A model generated the notes under the pieces. The model saw only the letters and a list, made by a program, of their open reading frames with translations, was not told where the DNA came from and did not search any database. From Gemmatimonadota bacterium (GTDB lineage Bacteria; Gemmatimonadota; Gemmatimonadetes; Gemmatimonadales; GWC2-71-9), in the NCBI GenBank assembly GCA_022563595.1, contig JADFNB010000022.1, positions 1 through 53,428 of the forward strand: a stretch of 53,428 bases of DNA, read 5' to 3'. The number at the start of each line of letters is the position of its first letter. Positions within the stretch are counted from its first letter, which is position 1. The position numbers were made by a program, and so were the translations under genes. This document shows, one piece after another, positions 1 through 8,448 of this stretch.

Positions 1-121
1 CGAGTCCGGCGAGACCGACGTACTCAACAGCCGGCGGTCGACGGCCTCGGCCCGCACGGCCAACGCCGCCCACACCCGCGGCCAGAACGACCAGGCCGGC
101 GAGCACGAGCCAGGAGATCAC
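1..121 (-). CDS. N-terminus of an unidentified membrane protein (cut by window edge)
   Basis: An open frame starts at a GTG at 119-121 and runs off the left edge, giving about 40 residues. The first ~17 are hydrophobic (VISWLVLAGLVVLAAGVG), followed by an Arg/Gly-rich turn and a second hydrophobic start (VEYVGLAGL), so this is probably a membrane protein with its N-terminus here. The GTG shares four bases (GTGA) with the larB stop, which suggests translational coupling to larB. The layout resembles an ion-transporter N-terminus, but too little is present to name it. Confidence 0.5.
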   Translation of the reverse strand, partial: MISWLVLAGLVVLAAGVGGVGRAGRGRRPPAVEYVGLAGL

Positions 122-873
122 GGGAGATGGTTGATGCGGGAAGCCGCCGCCGCCGCCCCGAACCCGTTGTCGATGTTCACGACCACCACACCGGAAGCGC
201 AGGAGTTGAGCATCGCCAACAATGCGGAGACTCCACCGAACGCCGCGCCGTATCCGACGCTGGTAGGTACCGCGATGACGGGAACGGGCACGAGACCACC
301 GACCACGCTGGCCAGGGCACCGTCCATGCCTGCGACGACGATCACGACCGACGCGTCCCTGAGGACCTCGTTACGCAGCAGCAGTCGGTGGATCCCGGCG
401 ACACCGACGTCGGTCAGGCGCGCGACCGGGTTGCCGAACGCATGCGCCACGACGGCCGCCTCCTCGGCCACCGGGAGGTCGCTGGTCCCCGCCGTCACGA
501 CCAGGATCGTGCCGCGCCCCGTGGGCTGGGGCTCGGGATCGGGGCCCAGGCGGACCGTCCGGGCGAGTTCGTTGACTTGTGCGGCCGGGAACCGGGCGGT
601 CAGCCGATCCCGCGTTGCGGCGTCCGCTCGCGTGGCGAGGAACGTGCCGGTGGCCTTTGCCAACGCGGCGCAGATGCCCTCTGCCTGTTCCGGGGTCTTC
701 CCCTCGCACAGCACCACTTCCTGCTGTCCCTGCACCAGGACCCGCGCATGGTCCACGGCCGCGTAGTCCAGGTCTTCGACCGGGAAATGCGCCAGATGCT
801 CGACGGCGATGTCCGGATCGATCTTGCCGGCGGCGACATCGGCAAGCAGCTCGCGAAGCCGCTCCTCGGTCAA
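118..873 (-). CDS. larB: LarB, nickel-pincer cofactor biosynthesis carboxylase/hydrolase
   Basis: This 251-residue protein has the PurE/AIR-carboxylase-like C-terminal half of LarB: VVTAGTSDLPVAEEAA at about residues 125-140, then Gly/Val-rich strands with MDGALASVVGG and VPTSVGYGA. LarB makes pyridinium-3,5-biscarboxylate mononucleotide from nicotinate adenine dinucleotide, the first step towards the nickel-pincer cofactor of lactate racemase-type enzymes (family knowledge). Length is normal. The start is a TTG at 871-873 that overlaps the dusB stop as TTGA; the stop overlaps the next gene as GTGA. LarC and LarE are not in view, so the pathway must be completed elsewhere or to the left. Confidence 0.85.
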   Translation of the reverse strand: MTEERLRELLADVAAGKIDPDIAVEHLAHFPVEDLDYAAVDHARVLVQGQQEVVLCEGKTPEQAEGICAALAKATGTFLATRADAATRDRLTARFPAAQVNELARTVRLGPDPEPQPTGRGTILVVTAGTSDLPVAEEAAVVAHAFGNPVARLTDVGVAGIHRLLLRNEVLRDASVVIVVAGMDGALASVVGGLVPVPVIAVPTSVGYGAAFGGVSALLAMLNSCASGVVVVNIDNGFGAAAAASRINHLP

Positions 874-1853
874 CCGACGGCACGCCGCGGCGCGAGGTAC
901 GCGCGGAAGATCCGATTGATCTCGGCCATGGACTCGATCCGGAAGAGTCGACGGCGCAGCTCGGCCGCATCGCGCAGCCCGCGCGTATACCAGCCCAGGT
1001 GCTTGCGGAACTCGATCGCCGTGCGGCGCTCGCTCCCCTGAATCTCGAGCTGTAGCGCCGCGTGCCGCTGCGCGACGGCCAAGCGTTCGGCAGCGTTGGG
1101 CATGGGTCGCGGCGTCCGCCCTTCGAGAAGGTCACGGGTCTGCTGGAAGATCCACGGGTTGCCGAACGAGCCGCGCGCGATCATGATGCCCGCGCACCCC
1201 GTCTCCCGCCGCATGCGCCGCGCGTCATCCGCTGTCTTGATGTCGCCGTTACCCACGACGGGGATCTCGAGCGCGTCCACCACGGCGGCGATCTCGTCCC
1301 AGTGCGCGGCACCGCTGTAGAGTTGCGCCCGCGTCCGCGGGTGGAGCGTCAGCACCTGAGCGCCGGCATCCTGACAGCGGAGCCCGATCTCGACGGGATT
1401 ACGGAGCGCATCGTCCCAACCGCTCCGCACCTTGGCGCTGACCGGGAGGTGGGTTGCGCCACGGACCGCCCGGATGATGCGCTCTACCAGGCCGAGATCC
1501 TTGAGGCATCCCGAGCCGCCGTTTCGTCGGACGACCTTCTTCACCGGACAACCGAAGTTGATGTCGATGAAATCCGGCCGGGAGTGCTCGGTCACCAATG
1601 CCGCCGCCTCCGCCATTGCCGCCGGATCGGACCCGAAGAGCTGAATCCCGATTGGGCGCTCTCCGGCCGTGAAATAGGCGCCGTCGTGGACGCTCCGGAT
1701 CCCGCGTCGTAGCCCCTCACTCGAGAGGAACTCGGACACGACGACATCGGCGCCGAACGACCGACAGAGCAGCCGGAACGGCGGTTCCGAGACGCCGGCC
1801 ATGGGCGCCAGAAACAGTGGCACGTCGTGGTCCACAGGGTACGGAAACGACAT
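870..1853 (-). CDS. dusB: tRNA-dihydrouridine synthase (DusB-like)
   Basis: FMN-dependent reduction of specific uridines in tRNA to dihydrouridine. From the ATG at 1851-1853 the protein is 327 residues, normal for bacterial Dus. It shows FLAPMAGVSEPPFR at 14-27, INFGCPVKKVVRR at 98-110 with the GCP motif, the probable catalytic Cys116 in GGSGCLKD, and the TIM-barrel phosphate-binding end VVGNGDIKT and GIMIARGSFGNPWIF. The frame stays open much further upstream, but homology begins at this ATG, so the longer start is rejected. It is divergent from the PTS-IIA gene and its stop overlaps the larB start. Confidence 0.93.
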   Translation of the reverse strand: MSFPYPVDHDVPLFLAPMAGVSEPPFRLLCRSFGADVVVSEFLSSEGLRRGIRSVHDGAYFTAGERPIGIQLFGSDPAAMAEAAALVTEHSRPDFIDINFGCPVKKVVRRNGGSGCLKDLGLVERIIRAVRGATHLPVSAKVRSGWDDALRNPVEIGLRCQDAGAQVLTLHPRTRAQLYSGAAHWDEIAAVVDALEIPVVGNGDIKTADDARRMRRETGCAGIMIARGSFGNPWIFQQTRDLLEGRTPRPMPNAAERLAVAQRHAALQLEIQGSERRTAIEFRKHLGWYTRGLRDAAELRRRLFRIESMAEINRIFRAYLAPRRAVG

Positions 1854-1932
1854 CGGCAGCAATGTAAGGGGCGGCGGGCGAGCGGGGCAACTCACGAGAA
1901 GACGCTGACGGCATCGTCGAGCAGCGCGACGT

Positions 1933-1961
1933 TTGACGCCTCTTCCCAGGCCCGTTAGGTT
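1933..1961 (+). promoter_or_regulatory. Candidate sigma70-type promoter for the PTS-IIA gene
   Basis: TTGACG at 1933-1938 and TAGGTT at 1956-1961 are separated by exactly 17 bases, in the 145-base gap between the divergent dusB and PTS-IIA genes. The -35 box matches 5 of 6 consensus positions and the -10 box 3 of 6. A GGAAGG ribosome-binding site follows at 1981-1986. Inferred from spacing and position only. Confidence 0.45.
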
Positions 1962-1998
1962 TCGCGCGGACGTTCCACCTGGAAGGCCGGTTTCAGGC

Positions 1999-2451
1999 AT
2001 GCAGCTCGAGGAATCCTTCTCAGCCAACGCCGTTTCGCTACAGCTCGCGGGCTCGTCCAAAGACGAGATCCTGAAGGAGCTGGTTGCCCTGTTGAAGCTG
2101 GACGAGAAGTCGGACGGCGTCCTGTTCAAGATGCTGAAACGGCGTGAGAACCTGGGTTCGACCGGGATCGGACGGGGAATAGCGATACCGCACTGCCGCT
2201 CGCTAGTCGTCAGCGAACTGCGGGTCGCGTTCGGTCGGAAACCGGAGGGACTCGATTTCCGCGCCATCGACAACAAGCTCGTCTACAACTTCTTCCTCAT
2301 CGTCGCTCCGCCGCTCGAAGTCTCCAACCAGTACCTGCCGGTCCTCGGCAAGATCGCGCAGTTCGCCAAGGAACCGGACGTACCGGAACGTCTGGTGCAG
2401 CTCGCGAGTCCGGAGGATTTCATGGCGTTGCTGAGGGAGAAAGCGCTGTAG
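1999..2451 (+). CDS. PTS EIIA-type (PtsN-like) phosphocarrier/regulator
   Basis: The 150-residue protein starts at the ATG at 1999, preceded by GGAAGG. It is a single PTS_EIIA type-2 domain: the phosphorylatable His lies in GRGIAIPHCRS at about residues 57-67, and YNFFLIVAPP followed by YLPVLGKIAQF is the typical second half. Such single-domain proteins (PtsN, EIIA-Ntr) take phosphate from HPr/NPr and regulate transporters or kinases rather than moving sugar. No EIIB, EIIC or HPr gene is adjacent, which favours a regulatory role (inference). It is convergent with guaA, 19 bases between the stops. A longer in-frame start at 1933 overlaps the candidate promoter and is rejected. Confidence 0.85.
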   Translation: MQLEESFSANAVSLQLAGSSKDEILKELVALLKLDEKSDGVLFKMLKRRENLGSTGIGRGIAIPHCRSLVVSELRVAFGRKPEGLDFRAIDNKLVYNFFLIVAPPLEVSNQYLPVLGKIAQFAKEPDVPERLVQLASPEDFMALLREKAL

Positions 2452-2470
2452 CGTTTGCTGGTGGTGGGGG

Positions 2471-4030
2471 CTACTCCCATTCGATCGTAGCTGGTGGCTT
2501 CGAGCTTACGTCGTACACCACACGATTCACGCCATCCACTTCGTTGATGATCCTGTCAGCTATCCGTGCCAGCACCTCGGGTGGGAACGGATACCAGTCA
2601 GCCGTCATGCCGTCGCTGCTCGTCACCGCCCGCAACGCGACCACGTTCTCGTAGGTCCTTGCGTCGCCCATGACGCCAACGGCCCGGACAGGCAACAGGA
2701 CGGCGAACGCCTGCCAGATCTGGTCGTACAGGCCTGCCTCCCGGATCTCCTCCAAATAGATCGCGTCGGCCTCTCGCAGCGTTCCCAGAGCGGCCGGCGT
2801 CGCTGGCCCGAGGACCCGGATGGCCAGGCCTGGACCCGGGAACGGGTGCCGTCCCACGATCTCCTCGGGCAGACCGAGTTCCCTCCCTACTTGGCGCACC
2901 TCGTCCTTGAACAGCTCGCGTAAGGGCTCGATCAGTTCGAACGGGAGGTCCGGGCGCAGCCCCCCAACGTTGTGGTGCGTCTTGATCTTGGCGGAGGGTC
3001 CTCCCTTGGGTGAGACCGATTCGATGACGTCCGGATAGAGCGTTCCCTGCACCAAGTAGCCCACGTCGTCGCCGACCTCACTGGCCGCCTCCTCGAAGAT
3101 GTCGATGAAGGTATGGCCAATGACACGCCGTTTCTCTTCCGGGTCCTCGACACCGTCGAGTCGCTCCAGGAACCGCGAGGATGCGTCCACCACACGGAGG
3201 TCGATCCCCAGGTGTGCCCGGAAGAGCCGCTCCACCTGATCGCGCTCGTGCAGACGCAACAGACCGTGATCGACGAAGATGCAGGTCAACCGGTCGCCTA
3301 GCGCCTGATGCACCAACACGGCCGCGACCGATGAATCCACTCCGCCGGAGAGGCCGCATATGGCGCGTTTGTCCGGTCCCACCCGGTCGCGGATGGTCGT
3401 GACCTGGTCTCGGATGAAATGCCCGGCGGTCCAGTCGGACGGGCACCCGCAGATCTCGAACAGAAAGTTCCGCAGGATCTCACCGCCGCGCGGCGTGTGC
3501 GCCACCTCCGGGTGGAACTGCACGCCGTAGAGCTTGCGGTCGGCGGCCTCGAACCCGGCGATGGGACTGTTGGCACTGGACGCCGAGAGCACGAAGCCGT
3601 CGGGAAGCGTAGTTACGTGGTCGCCATGACTCATCCATACGGCTGTGCGTTCCCCCCGATCGAAACCGCGGAACAGGCCGCTCGTGTCGCGCACCTCCAG
3701 GTCCGCGCGGCCATACTCCCGCCTGCCGGCCTTCTCTACTTGGGCACCGGCCGCCTGGGCCACCAGGTACATGCCGTAGCACACGCCGAGCACCGGTACA
3801 CCCAACGTCACGATCCCGGGATTGAGCTGGGGCGCGCCTTCGTCATAGACGGAGTTCGGTCCACCCGACAGGATGACACCCCGGGGGCGTCGCTCCCGGA
3901 TCCAATCGAGCGATACGGTCGGCGGGTGAATCTCGCAGAAGACCCGCGCCTCGCGCACGCGTCGCGCGATCAGCTGGGTGTACTGGGAGCCGTAGTCGAG
4001 GATGAGAATGCCGTGTGCCAGATCGATCAT
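2471..4030 (-). CDS. guaA: GMP synthase (glutamine-hydrolysing)
   Basis: Converts XMP, glutamine and ATP to GMP. The 519-residue protein has the class-I amidotransferase domain first: nucleophile Cys84 in GVCYGM and the His173/Glu175 pair in FHPEV. The ATP-pyrophosphatase P-loop SGGVDSS follows at 228-234, and the dimerisation domain ends in KPPATIEWE, the near-invariant GuaA C-terminus. The ATG is 10 bases downstream of the proS stop, so it is probably the last gene of the long operon starting at mreB. The stop faces the convergent PTS-IIA gene. Confidence 0.97.
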   Translation of the reverse strand: MIDLAHGILILDYGSQYTQLIARRVREARVFCEIHPPTVSLDWIRERRPRGVILSGGPNSVYDEGAPQLNPGIVTLGVPVLGVCYGMYLVAQAAGAQVEKAGRREYGRADLEVRDTSGLFRGFDRGERTAVWMSHGDHVTTLPDGFVLSASSANSPIAGFEAADRKLYGVQFHPEVAHTPRGGEILRNFLFEICGCPSDWTAGHFIRDQVTTIRDRVGPDKRAICGLSGGVDSSVAAVLVHQALGDRLTCIFVDHGLLRLHERDQVERLFRAHLGIDLRVVDASSRFLERLDGVEDPEEKRRVIGHTFIDIFEEAASEVGDDVGYLVQGTLYPDVIESVSPKGGPSAKIKTHHNVGGLRPDLPFELIEPLRELFKDEVRQVGRELGLPEEIVGRHPFPGPGLAIRVLGPATPAALGTLREADAIYLEEIREAGLYDQIWQAFAVLLPVRAVGVMGDARTYENVVALRAVTSSDGMTADWYPFPPEVLARIADRIINEVDGVNRVVYDVSSKPPATIEWE

Positions 4031-4040
4031 GGCCTGCTCT

Positions 4041-5486
4041 TCAATAGGCCTTCGCCCAGACCGCCTCCGTCGTCGCCTTCTCTCCGCACCACACGCACTC
4101 GGACGGTGTCTCCGCGGACTGGAACTCGACGTCGGGCAGCACCCGTATCGTGGCCTTGGTGCGCTCCTTGATTGCCAGCTCGCAGGCTTCGCTACCGCAG
4201 AACCCGGCGTACACGAATCCCGCCCGGCCTTCCATCCGCTCGATCAGCTGGTCTTTGGTTGCGCCGCGCAGCGACTCCGCCTCCCGGCGCTCGCGTGCCG
4301 TCTCGCATAGCCCCGTCTGGATGTCGTCGAGTGCCTTACCTACTAGTTGGACCACGTCCTCGAGCGGGACCGGCTCTTTTCCACCGGTCCGCCGGGCAAG
4401 CATCGCCTGGCTGCCGGCCACGTCGCGCGGACCGATCTCGAGCCGCACCGGGACGCCGCGCCCCTCCCACTCATAGTACTTGGCGCCCGGCTTCATGCCG
4501 TCGCGTTGGTCCACGTCAACCCGTATGTCGCTCTGGGCGAGTTCCTGCCGGATCTGTGCCGCCACCTCCATTACCTTGGTCCGGTCTTCCGCGGTCTTCC
4601 AGATGGGAACGACGATCACCTGTAGCGGCGCCAGCTTTGGCGGGCAGATCAACCCGATATCGTCACTGTGTGCCATGATGAGTCCCCCGATGAGCCGCGT
4701 CGACGCTCCCCACGACGTGCTCCAGACGTATTCCATCCCGCCCTCGGCGGTCTGGAACTGAGTCCCGAAGGCTTTGGCGAAGTTCTGTCCGAGGAAATGC
4801 GAGGTGCCCAACTGAAGGGCGCGGTTGTCCTGCATGAGACCTTCCACCGCGTAGGTGCGCACCGCGCCGGCGAACTTCTCCAACGGCGTCTTGACTCCGG
4901 TGAGGACCGGCAGGGCCATCCATTCTTCCATGAAGGTGCGGTAGACTCCGAGCATCCGCTTGGTTTCTTCTTCGGCTTCCTCTTGCGTCGCGTGCGCGGT
5001 ATGGCCTTCCTGCCACAGGAACTCCGTCGTCCGGATGAACAGACGGGTCCGCATCTCCCAGCGCACCACATTGACCCACTGGTTGAGCAGAACCGGGAGA
5101 TCGCGGTAGCTCTGGATCCACTTGGTGAGCATCGCGTAGATGATCGTCTCCGAAGTCGGCCGCACGACCAGTGGCTCCTCCAGCTCCTTGCCACCCGCGC
5201 GGGTCACAACGGCCGTTTCGGGCGCGAAACCCTCGACATGCTCGGCTTCCTTCTCCAGGAAGCTCTGCGGGATGAGCAACGGGAAATAGGCGTTCTGATG
5301 TCCGGTCGCCTTGAACATCCCGTCGAGCCCTTGCTGCATCAGCTCCCAGATGCGAAACCCCCACGGGCGGATGACCATGCATCCCCTCACCGGCGCGTAG
5401 TCCGCCAGCTCCGCCCGCATGATCACGTCGTTGTACCACTGGGCGAAATCCTTGGCGCGCGGCGTGATTCCCTTGCTCACGTTCAT
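4041..5486 (-). CDS. proS: Prolyl-tRNA synthetase, short archaeal/eukaryotic-like type
   Basis: Charges tRNA-Pro. At 481 residues it lacks the ~180-residue editing insertion of the usual bacterial ProRS and instead has the archaeal/eukaryotic-like plan: class-II motifs around [20 protein letters not shown] and [19 protein letters not shown], an anticodon-binding domain, and a C-terminal domain with Cys pairs (CGSEAC, CVWC) ending in VWAKAY. Such ProRS forms occur in some bacteria (family knowledge). With no editing domain here, clearing of mischarged Ala-tRNA-Pro would need a separate enzyme, which is not seen. The ATG overlaps the upstream lipoprotein stop by 4 bases. Confidence 0.96.
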   Translation of the reverse strand: MNVSKGITPRAKDFAQWYNDVIMRAELADYAPVRGCMVIRPWGFRIWELMQQGLDGMFKATGHQNAYFPLLIPQSFLEKEAEHVEGFAPETAVVTRAGGKELEEPLVVRPTSETIIYAMLTKWIQSYRDLPVLLNQWVNVVRWEMRTRLFIRTTEFLWQEGHTAHATQEEAEEETKRMLGVYRTFMEEWMALPVLTGVKTPLEKFAGAVRTYAVEGLMQDNRALQLGTSHFLGQNFAKAFGTQFQTAEGGMEYVWSTSWGASTRLIGGLIMAHSDDIGLICPPKLAPLQVIVVPIWKTAEDRTKVMEVAAQIRQELAQSDIRVDVDQRDGMKPGAKYYEWEGRGVPVRLEIGPRDVAGSQAMLARRTGGKEPVPLEDVVQLVGKALDDIQTGLCETARERREAESLRGATKDQLIERMEGRAGFVYAGFCGSEACELAIKERTKATIRVLPDVEFQSAETPSECVWCGEKATTEAVWAKAY

Positions 5487-5956
5487 CGTTCGCCCTGGGC
5501 GCTGTCGTCATCGGGGAAGGCGCGATGCACCGTGAAGGTCGTCATGAAACGCGCAGTGCGGACGCTGCCCGTGATACCGATGGAATCCGTCGGTGCCCAA
5601 AGCGCAGACATTGACTGGACCAACGTTGCCTCTCCCGTGACCGGGTCGAAATCATCGATCACGAACGCGACCACGTGGATGCCCGCGGAGAGCGTATCCG
5701 CCACGGCGACACTGTCGATCAGGTGTTGCAGCGTGGCGCGTGCCACCGCCTCCGTGGCAAGCGCCGGAAGGAAGACATGCAGCTGCGCCACGCGATACCC
5801 GAGCGCCGTTGTGGTCGTGTCGCTCTTGATGATGGTTACGGGAACGGGCTCCGCCGCTTCCGTGAACGAGAATTGCACGCGCGCCTCGCGACTCTCGCCG
5901 CAGGCTGCGACCACGAGGACGGCTCCAGCTACGGCGCTGCACCACCCTGTTCTCAT
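5483..5956 (-). CDS. Small lipoprotein of unknown function
   Basis: This 157-residue protein has a lipoprotein signal peptide: short basic start, hydrophobic stretch, then VVAACG with the acylated Cys at residue 19. The remainder is a Val/Thr-rich, probably all-beta domain. No family is recognised. Stop and start codons overlap by four bases at both ends (ATGA with hisS upstream and with proS downstream), so it is embedded in the operon between two tRNA synthetase genes. An envelope role alongside the mreBCD/PBP2/RodA genes of the same operon is possible, but only by inference from position. Confidence 0.8.
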   Translation of the reverse strand: MRTGWCSAVAGAVLVVAACGESREARVQFSFTEAAEPVPVTIIKSDTTTTALGYRVAQLHVFLPALATEAVARATLQHLIDSVAVADTLSAGIHVVAFVIDDFDPVTGEATLVQSMSALWAPTDSIGITGSVRTARFMTTFTVHRAFPDDDSAQGER

Positions 5957-7227
5957 TGCTTCAGCCTTTCGAAAGCGACGCGTTCCTCCGTCCCCGCGTC
6001 GAGGTCTCGCACGATGGCGGCGCCCGCCGCTCGTTCGTCGGGGCCGACGATAACCGCCCGCCTGGCGCCACGGGCCGCGGCGAGCTTGAGTTGCTTGCCC
6101 ATGCTTTGCGCCTTGAGGGCGAATTCCACGCTCCGTCCGGCGTCACGCATGACGTGGCCCAGCTCGAGCACTGGAGCCACATCCTCCGCCGTCACAGCGA
6201 TCAGAAACGTATCCAGGCGTGGTCCTGTGTGGTCGCGTGTCGCGCGCGCTCTCACGAGCTCACTCAGCACGACGTCGCCCATCCCGAATCCGGTGGCGGG
6301 TAGATCGACCCCGCCGAGCGCCTTCAGGAGACCGTCATAGCGCCCGCCGCCGCAGATCGCCCGCAGCGAACGTGGCGCATCGAACACTTCAAACACGATC
6401 CCCGTGTAGTAGGCGAGCCCCCTCACAATCGAGAGATCGATGTCGGCGAACTCACCCAGTCCCATCGCGTCGAGCGCGTCCATGCAGGCAAACAGGTCAT
6501 CGCCCACGTCGGGTCCGGCCGCCAGCTCACCCAAGGCAGTGCTGAGGGTTGCCCTATCGCGGATCGCTCCGACCGCGAGCGCGCGATCCGCCACCGCCGA
6601 TTCCAGGCCGGCGGCGGTGAGCCTGTCGTGGAGCTTCTTGCGCGGCTCGCGCTCGAACTTGTCGAGCACCGTGTATGTTGTGCCCATCGCGTCGTCGGCG
6701 ACCCCGGCGTGTACCAGCAGCGCGTACACGACGCGGCGGTCGGCGATCCGCACGCGGACGTCGTCCGGCCCGAATCCGAGGCCACGCTGGACATCGATTG
6801 CGGCGGCGATGATCTCAGCGTCTGCCAACGGCCCCGGCTCTCCGATCAGGTCCATGTTGAGCTGGAAGTGCTCGCGCAGCCGGCCGCGCTGCTGCCGCTC
6901 GTAGCGGAACAGCTGGGGGATGGAGAACCAACGGATTGGCTTCTTGAGTGCCTGCGCGCGCGCCGCGACCATCCGGGCGAGCGTCGGGGTCATTTCGGGG
7001 CGCAACGCTACCGCCCGACCAGCCTTGTCGTGGAAGGCGTAGAGCTGGTCGACGATCTCCTCACCACTCTTCGCGGTGTAGAGCTCGAGCGGCTCGAGCG
7101 GGGGGCCGTCGTACTCGTCGAAGCCGTATCGCGCCGCTACGTCGCGCCAAACCTTGAAGATGTGACTGCGGAGAGCTGTCTCTTCGGGATAAAACTCACG
7201 GAATCCGGGGAGCGCTTGCCCTGGCAT
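5953..7227 (-). CDS. hisS: Histidyl-tRNA synthetase
   Basis: Charges tRNA-His. The 424-residue class-II synthetase shows LRPEMTPTLARM (motif 1 region), FRYERQQRGRLREHFQLNMD (motif 2), the two histidine-specific motifs as GLAYYTGIVFEVF and GGRYDGLL, and a C-terminal anticodon-binding domain. The N-terminus GFREFYPEE fits the family, supporting the ATG at 7225-7227. It follows folC by 9 bases and overlaps the lipoprotein gene by 4, all on the same strand. Confidence 0.97.
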   Translation of the reverse strand: MPGQALPGFREFYPEETALRSHIFKVWRDVAARYGFDEYDGPPLEPLELYTAKSGEEIVDQLYAFHDKAGRAVALRPEMTPTLARMVAARAQALKKPIRWFSIPQLFRYERQQRGRLREHFQLNMDLIGEPGPLADAEIIAAAIDVQRGLGFGPDDVRVRIADRRVVYALLVHAGVADDAMGTTYTVLDKFEREPRKKLHDRLTAAGLESAVADRALAVGAIRDRATLSTALGELAAGPDVGDDLFACMDALDAMGLGEFADIDLSIVRGLAYYTGIVFEVFDAPRSLRAICGGGRYDGLLKALGGVDLPATGFGMGDVVLSELVRARATRDHTGPRLDTFLIAVTAEDVAPVLELGHVMRDAGRSVEFALKAQSMGKQLKLAAARGARRAVIVGPDERAAGAAIVRDLDAGTEERVAFERLKQ

Positions 7228-7236
7228 CGAGAGAAT

Positions 7237-8448
7237 CTACCCGAGCGGCGCGAATCCGGGCAAGCGCGCCATTGCGTCGCCCACGGTGTGGAACGACCCA
7301 CACACGAGTACGGTCGCCGCCCCCTGCTGCACATCCACGAGCGCACGCCCGAAGTCGGCCTCCGTGCGGATGCCGATGCGCGGGGCGAGACACCGCCGCA
7401 CCACATCGAGATCCCACTTTCGGTTGGGGGGGGCGCTCGGAGCGTCGGTAGCCCAGAGGGTGTCGACTGCGCCGCTCAGCCGGGCCAGGGACGCCCTCCA
7501 ATCCTTGTCGTCGAGGAACCCGGCCAGCGCGTGGAGTGGGCGCGGTGGGGCCGCATCGGTGAGAGCTTCGATCAGGATCTCGACGGCATCGGGGTTATGG
7601 GCCACGTCGAAGATCCACTTTCCCCGCCGGTCGAATCGTCCCGGCAGGCGGGCCCTGGCAAAACCATGCCGCACCTGCGCCGGCCCGGGACGGTAGGGAG
7701 CAGGTAGAGCGGCGACCACGGCCTCGGCTACGGCGGCGTTGCGGCGTTGGTGGCGCCCTTCGAGCGACAGCGGGCCATCGTAAACGGCGTCAGGTGGGAC
7801 CCGCCGCACCTCGGCGCCGACCTCGGCCGCCGCCCGGGCGAGATCGGCGGCCTCGGACGGATTGGTTTCTCCGATAACGAACGGTACGCCCGGTTTCGCG
7901 ATGCCGGCTTTCTCGCGCGCGATCTCCGTGAGCGATTCCCCGAGGTACTCGATGTGGTCGCGCGCGATGCGTGTGACGGCAGTCGCGAGCGGGGCGACGA
8001 CATTGGTGGCGTCGAGCCGGCCGCCGAGGCCGACCTCGACGACCGCGATATCGGCCCGGCGTGCGGCGAAATCGGCGAACGCGATGGTCGTGGCAGCCTC
8101 GAAGAAGCTGGCGTCCTCGGTCTCGATGCGCGGTACGAGTAACTCCGTCCACATCGCGAACGCGTCCTCCGTAATCGGACGGTCGTCCACGATGATGCGC
8201 TCCCGCACCTCCACGAGGTGTGGGGAGAGGTAGAGGGCTACCCGCGCACCGCTCGCGCGCAGCGCTTCGTAGACCATGACGGCGACCGATCCCTTGCCGT
8301 TGGTCCCGCCGATGTGCACCACCGGAACCCTATTGTGCGGATTGCCGATTGACTCGAGGAGTCGCCGAGTAGGGCCTAGCGACCAGTCCTTGGCGCCGCC
8401 CGTGCGGGGGAAGAGGTAGCGGCAGGCCCCGTCGTAGGAGAGCGTCAG
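7237..8448 (-). CDS. folC: Folylpolyglutamate/dihydrofolate synthase FolC, probable CTG start
   Basis: Adds glutamates to folates (and probably makes dihydrofolate). The P-loop is HIGGTNGKGS, followed by SPHLVEVRERI and an FDVAHNPDA Mur-ligase-like C-terminal half. The first ATG/GTG/TTG in frame (GTG at 8322 or 8325) would start right at the P-loop and drop about 42 N-terminal residues. The frame is open upstream and encodes a typical FolC N-terminus (YLFPRTGGAKDWSLGPTRRLL, then IGNPH). The only plausible initiator is a CTG at 8446-8448 overlapping the accD stop as CTGA, as the neighbours do with ATGA or GTGA. That gives 403 residues. The start is inferred; the function is secure. Confidence 0.9.
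   Translation of the reverse strand: MTLSYDGACRYLFPRTGGAKDWSLGPTRRLLESIGNPHNRVPVVHIGGTNGKGSVAVMVYEALRASGARVALYLSPHLVEVRERIIVDDRPITEDAFAMWTELLVPRIETEDASFFEAATTIAFADFAARRADIAVVEVGLGGRLDATNVVAPLATAVTRIARDHIEYLGESLTEIAREKAGIAKPGVPFVIGETNPSEAADLARAAAEVGAEVRRVPPDAVYDGPLSLEGRHQRRNAAVAEAVVAALPAPYRPGPAQVRHGFARARLPGRFDRRGKWIFDVAHNPDAVEILIEALTDAAPPRPLHALAGFLDDKDWRASLARLSGAVDTLWATDAPSAPPNRKWDLDVVRRCLAPRIGIRTEADFGRALVDVQQGAATVLVCGSFHTVGDAMARLPGFAPLG

Noticed and set aside
127-1041. 304-residue open frame on the plus strand
   Set aside because: Antisense to larB and dusB; Arg/Gly/His-rich with no recognisable domain.
8322-8325. GTG codons as folC start
   Set aside because: They would begin at the P-loop itself and remove the N-terminal segment that the open frame clearly encodes.
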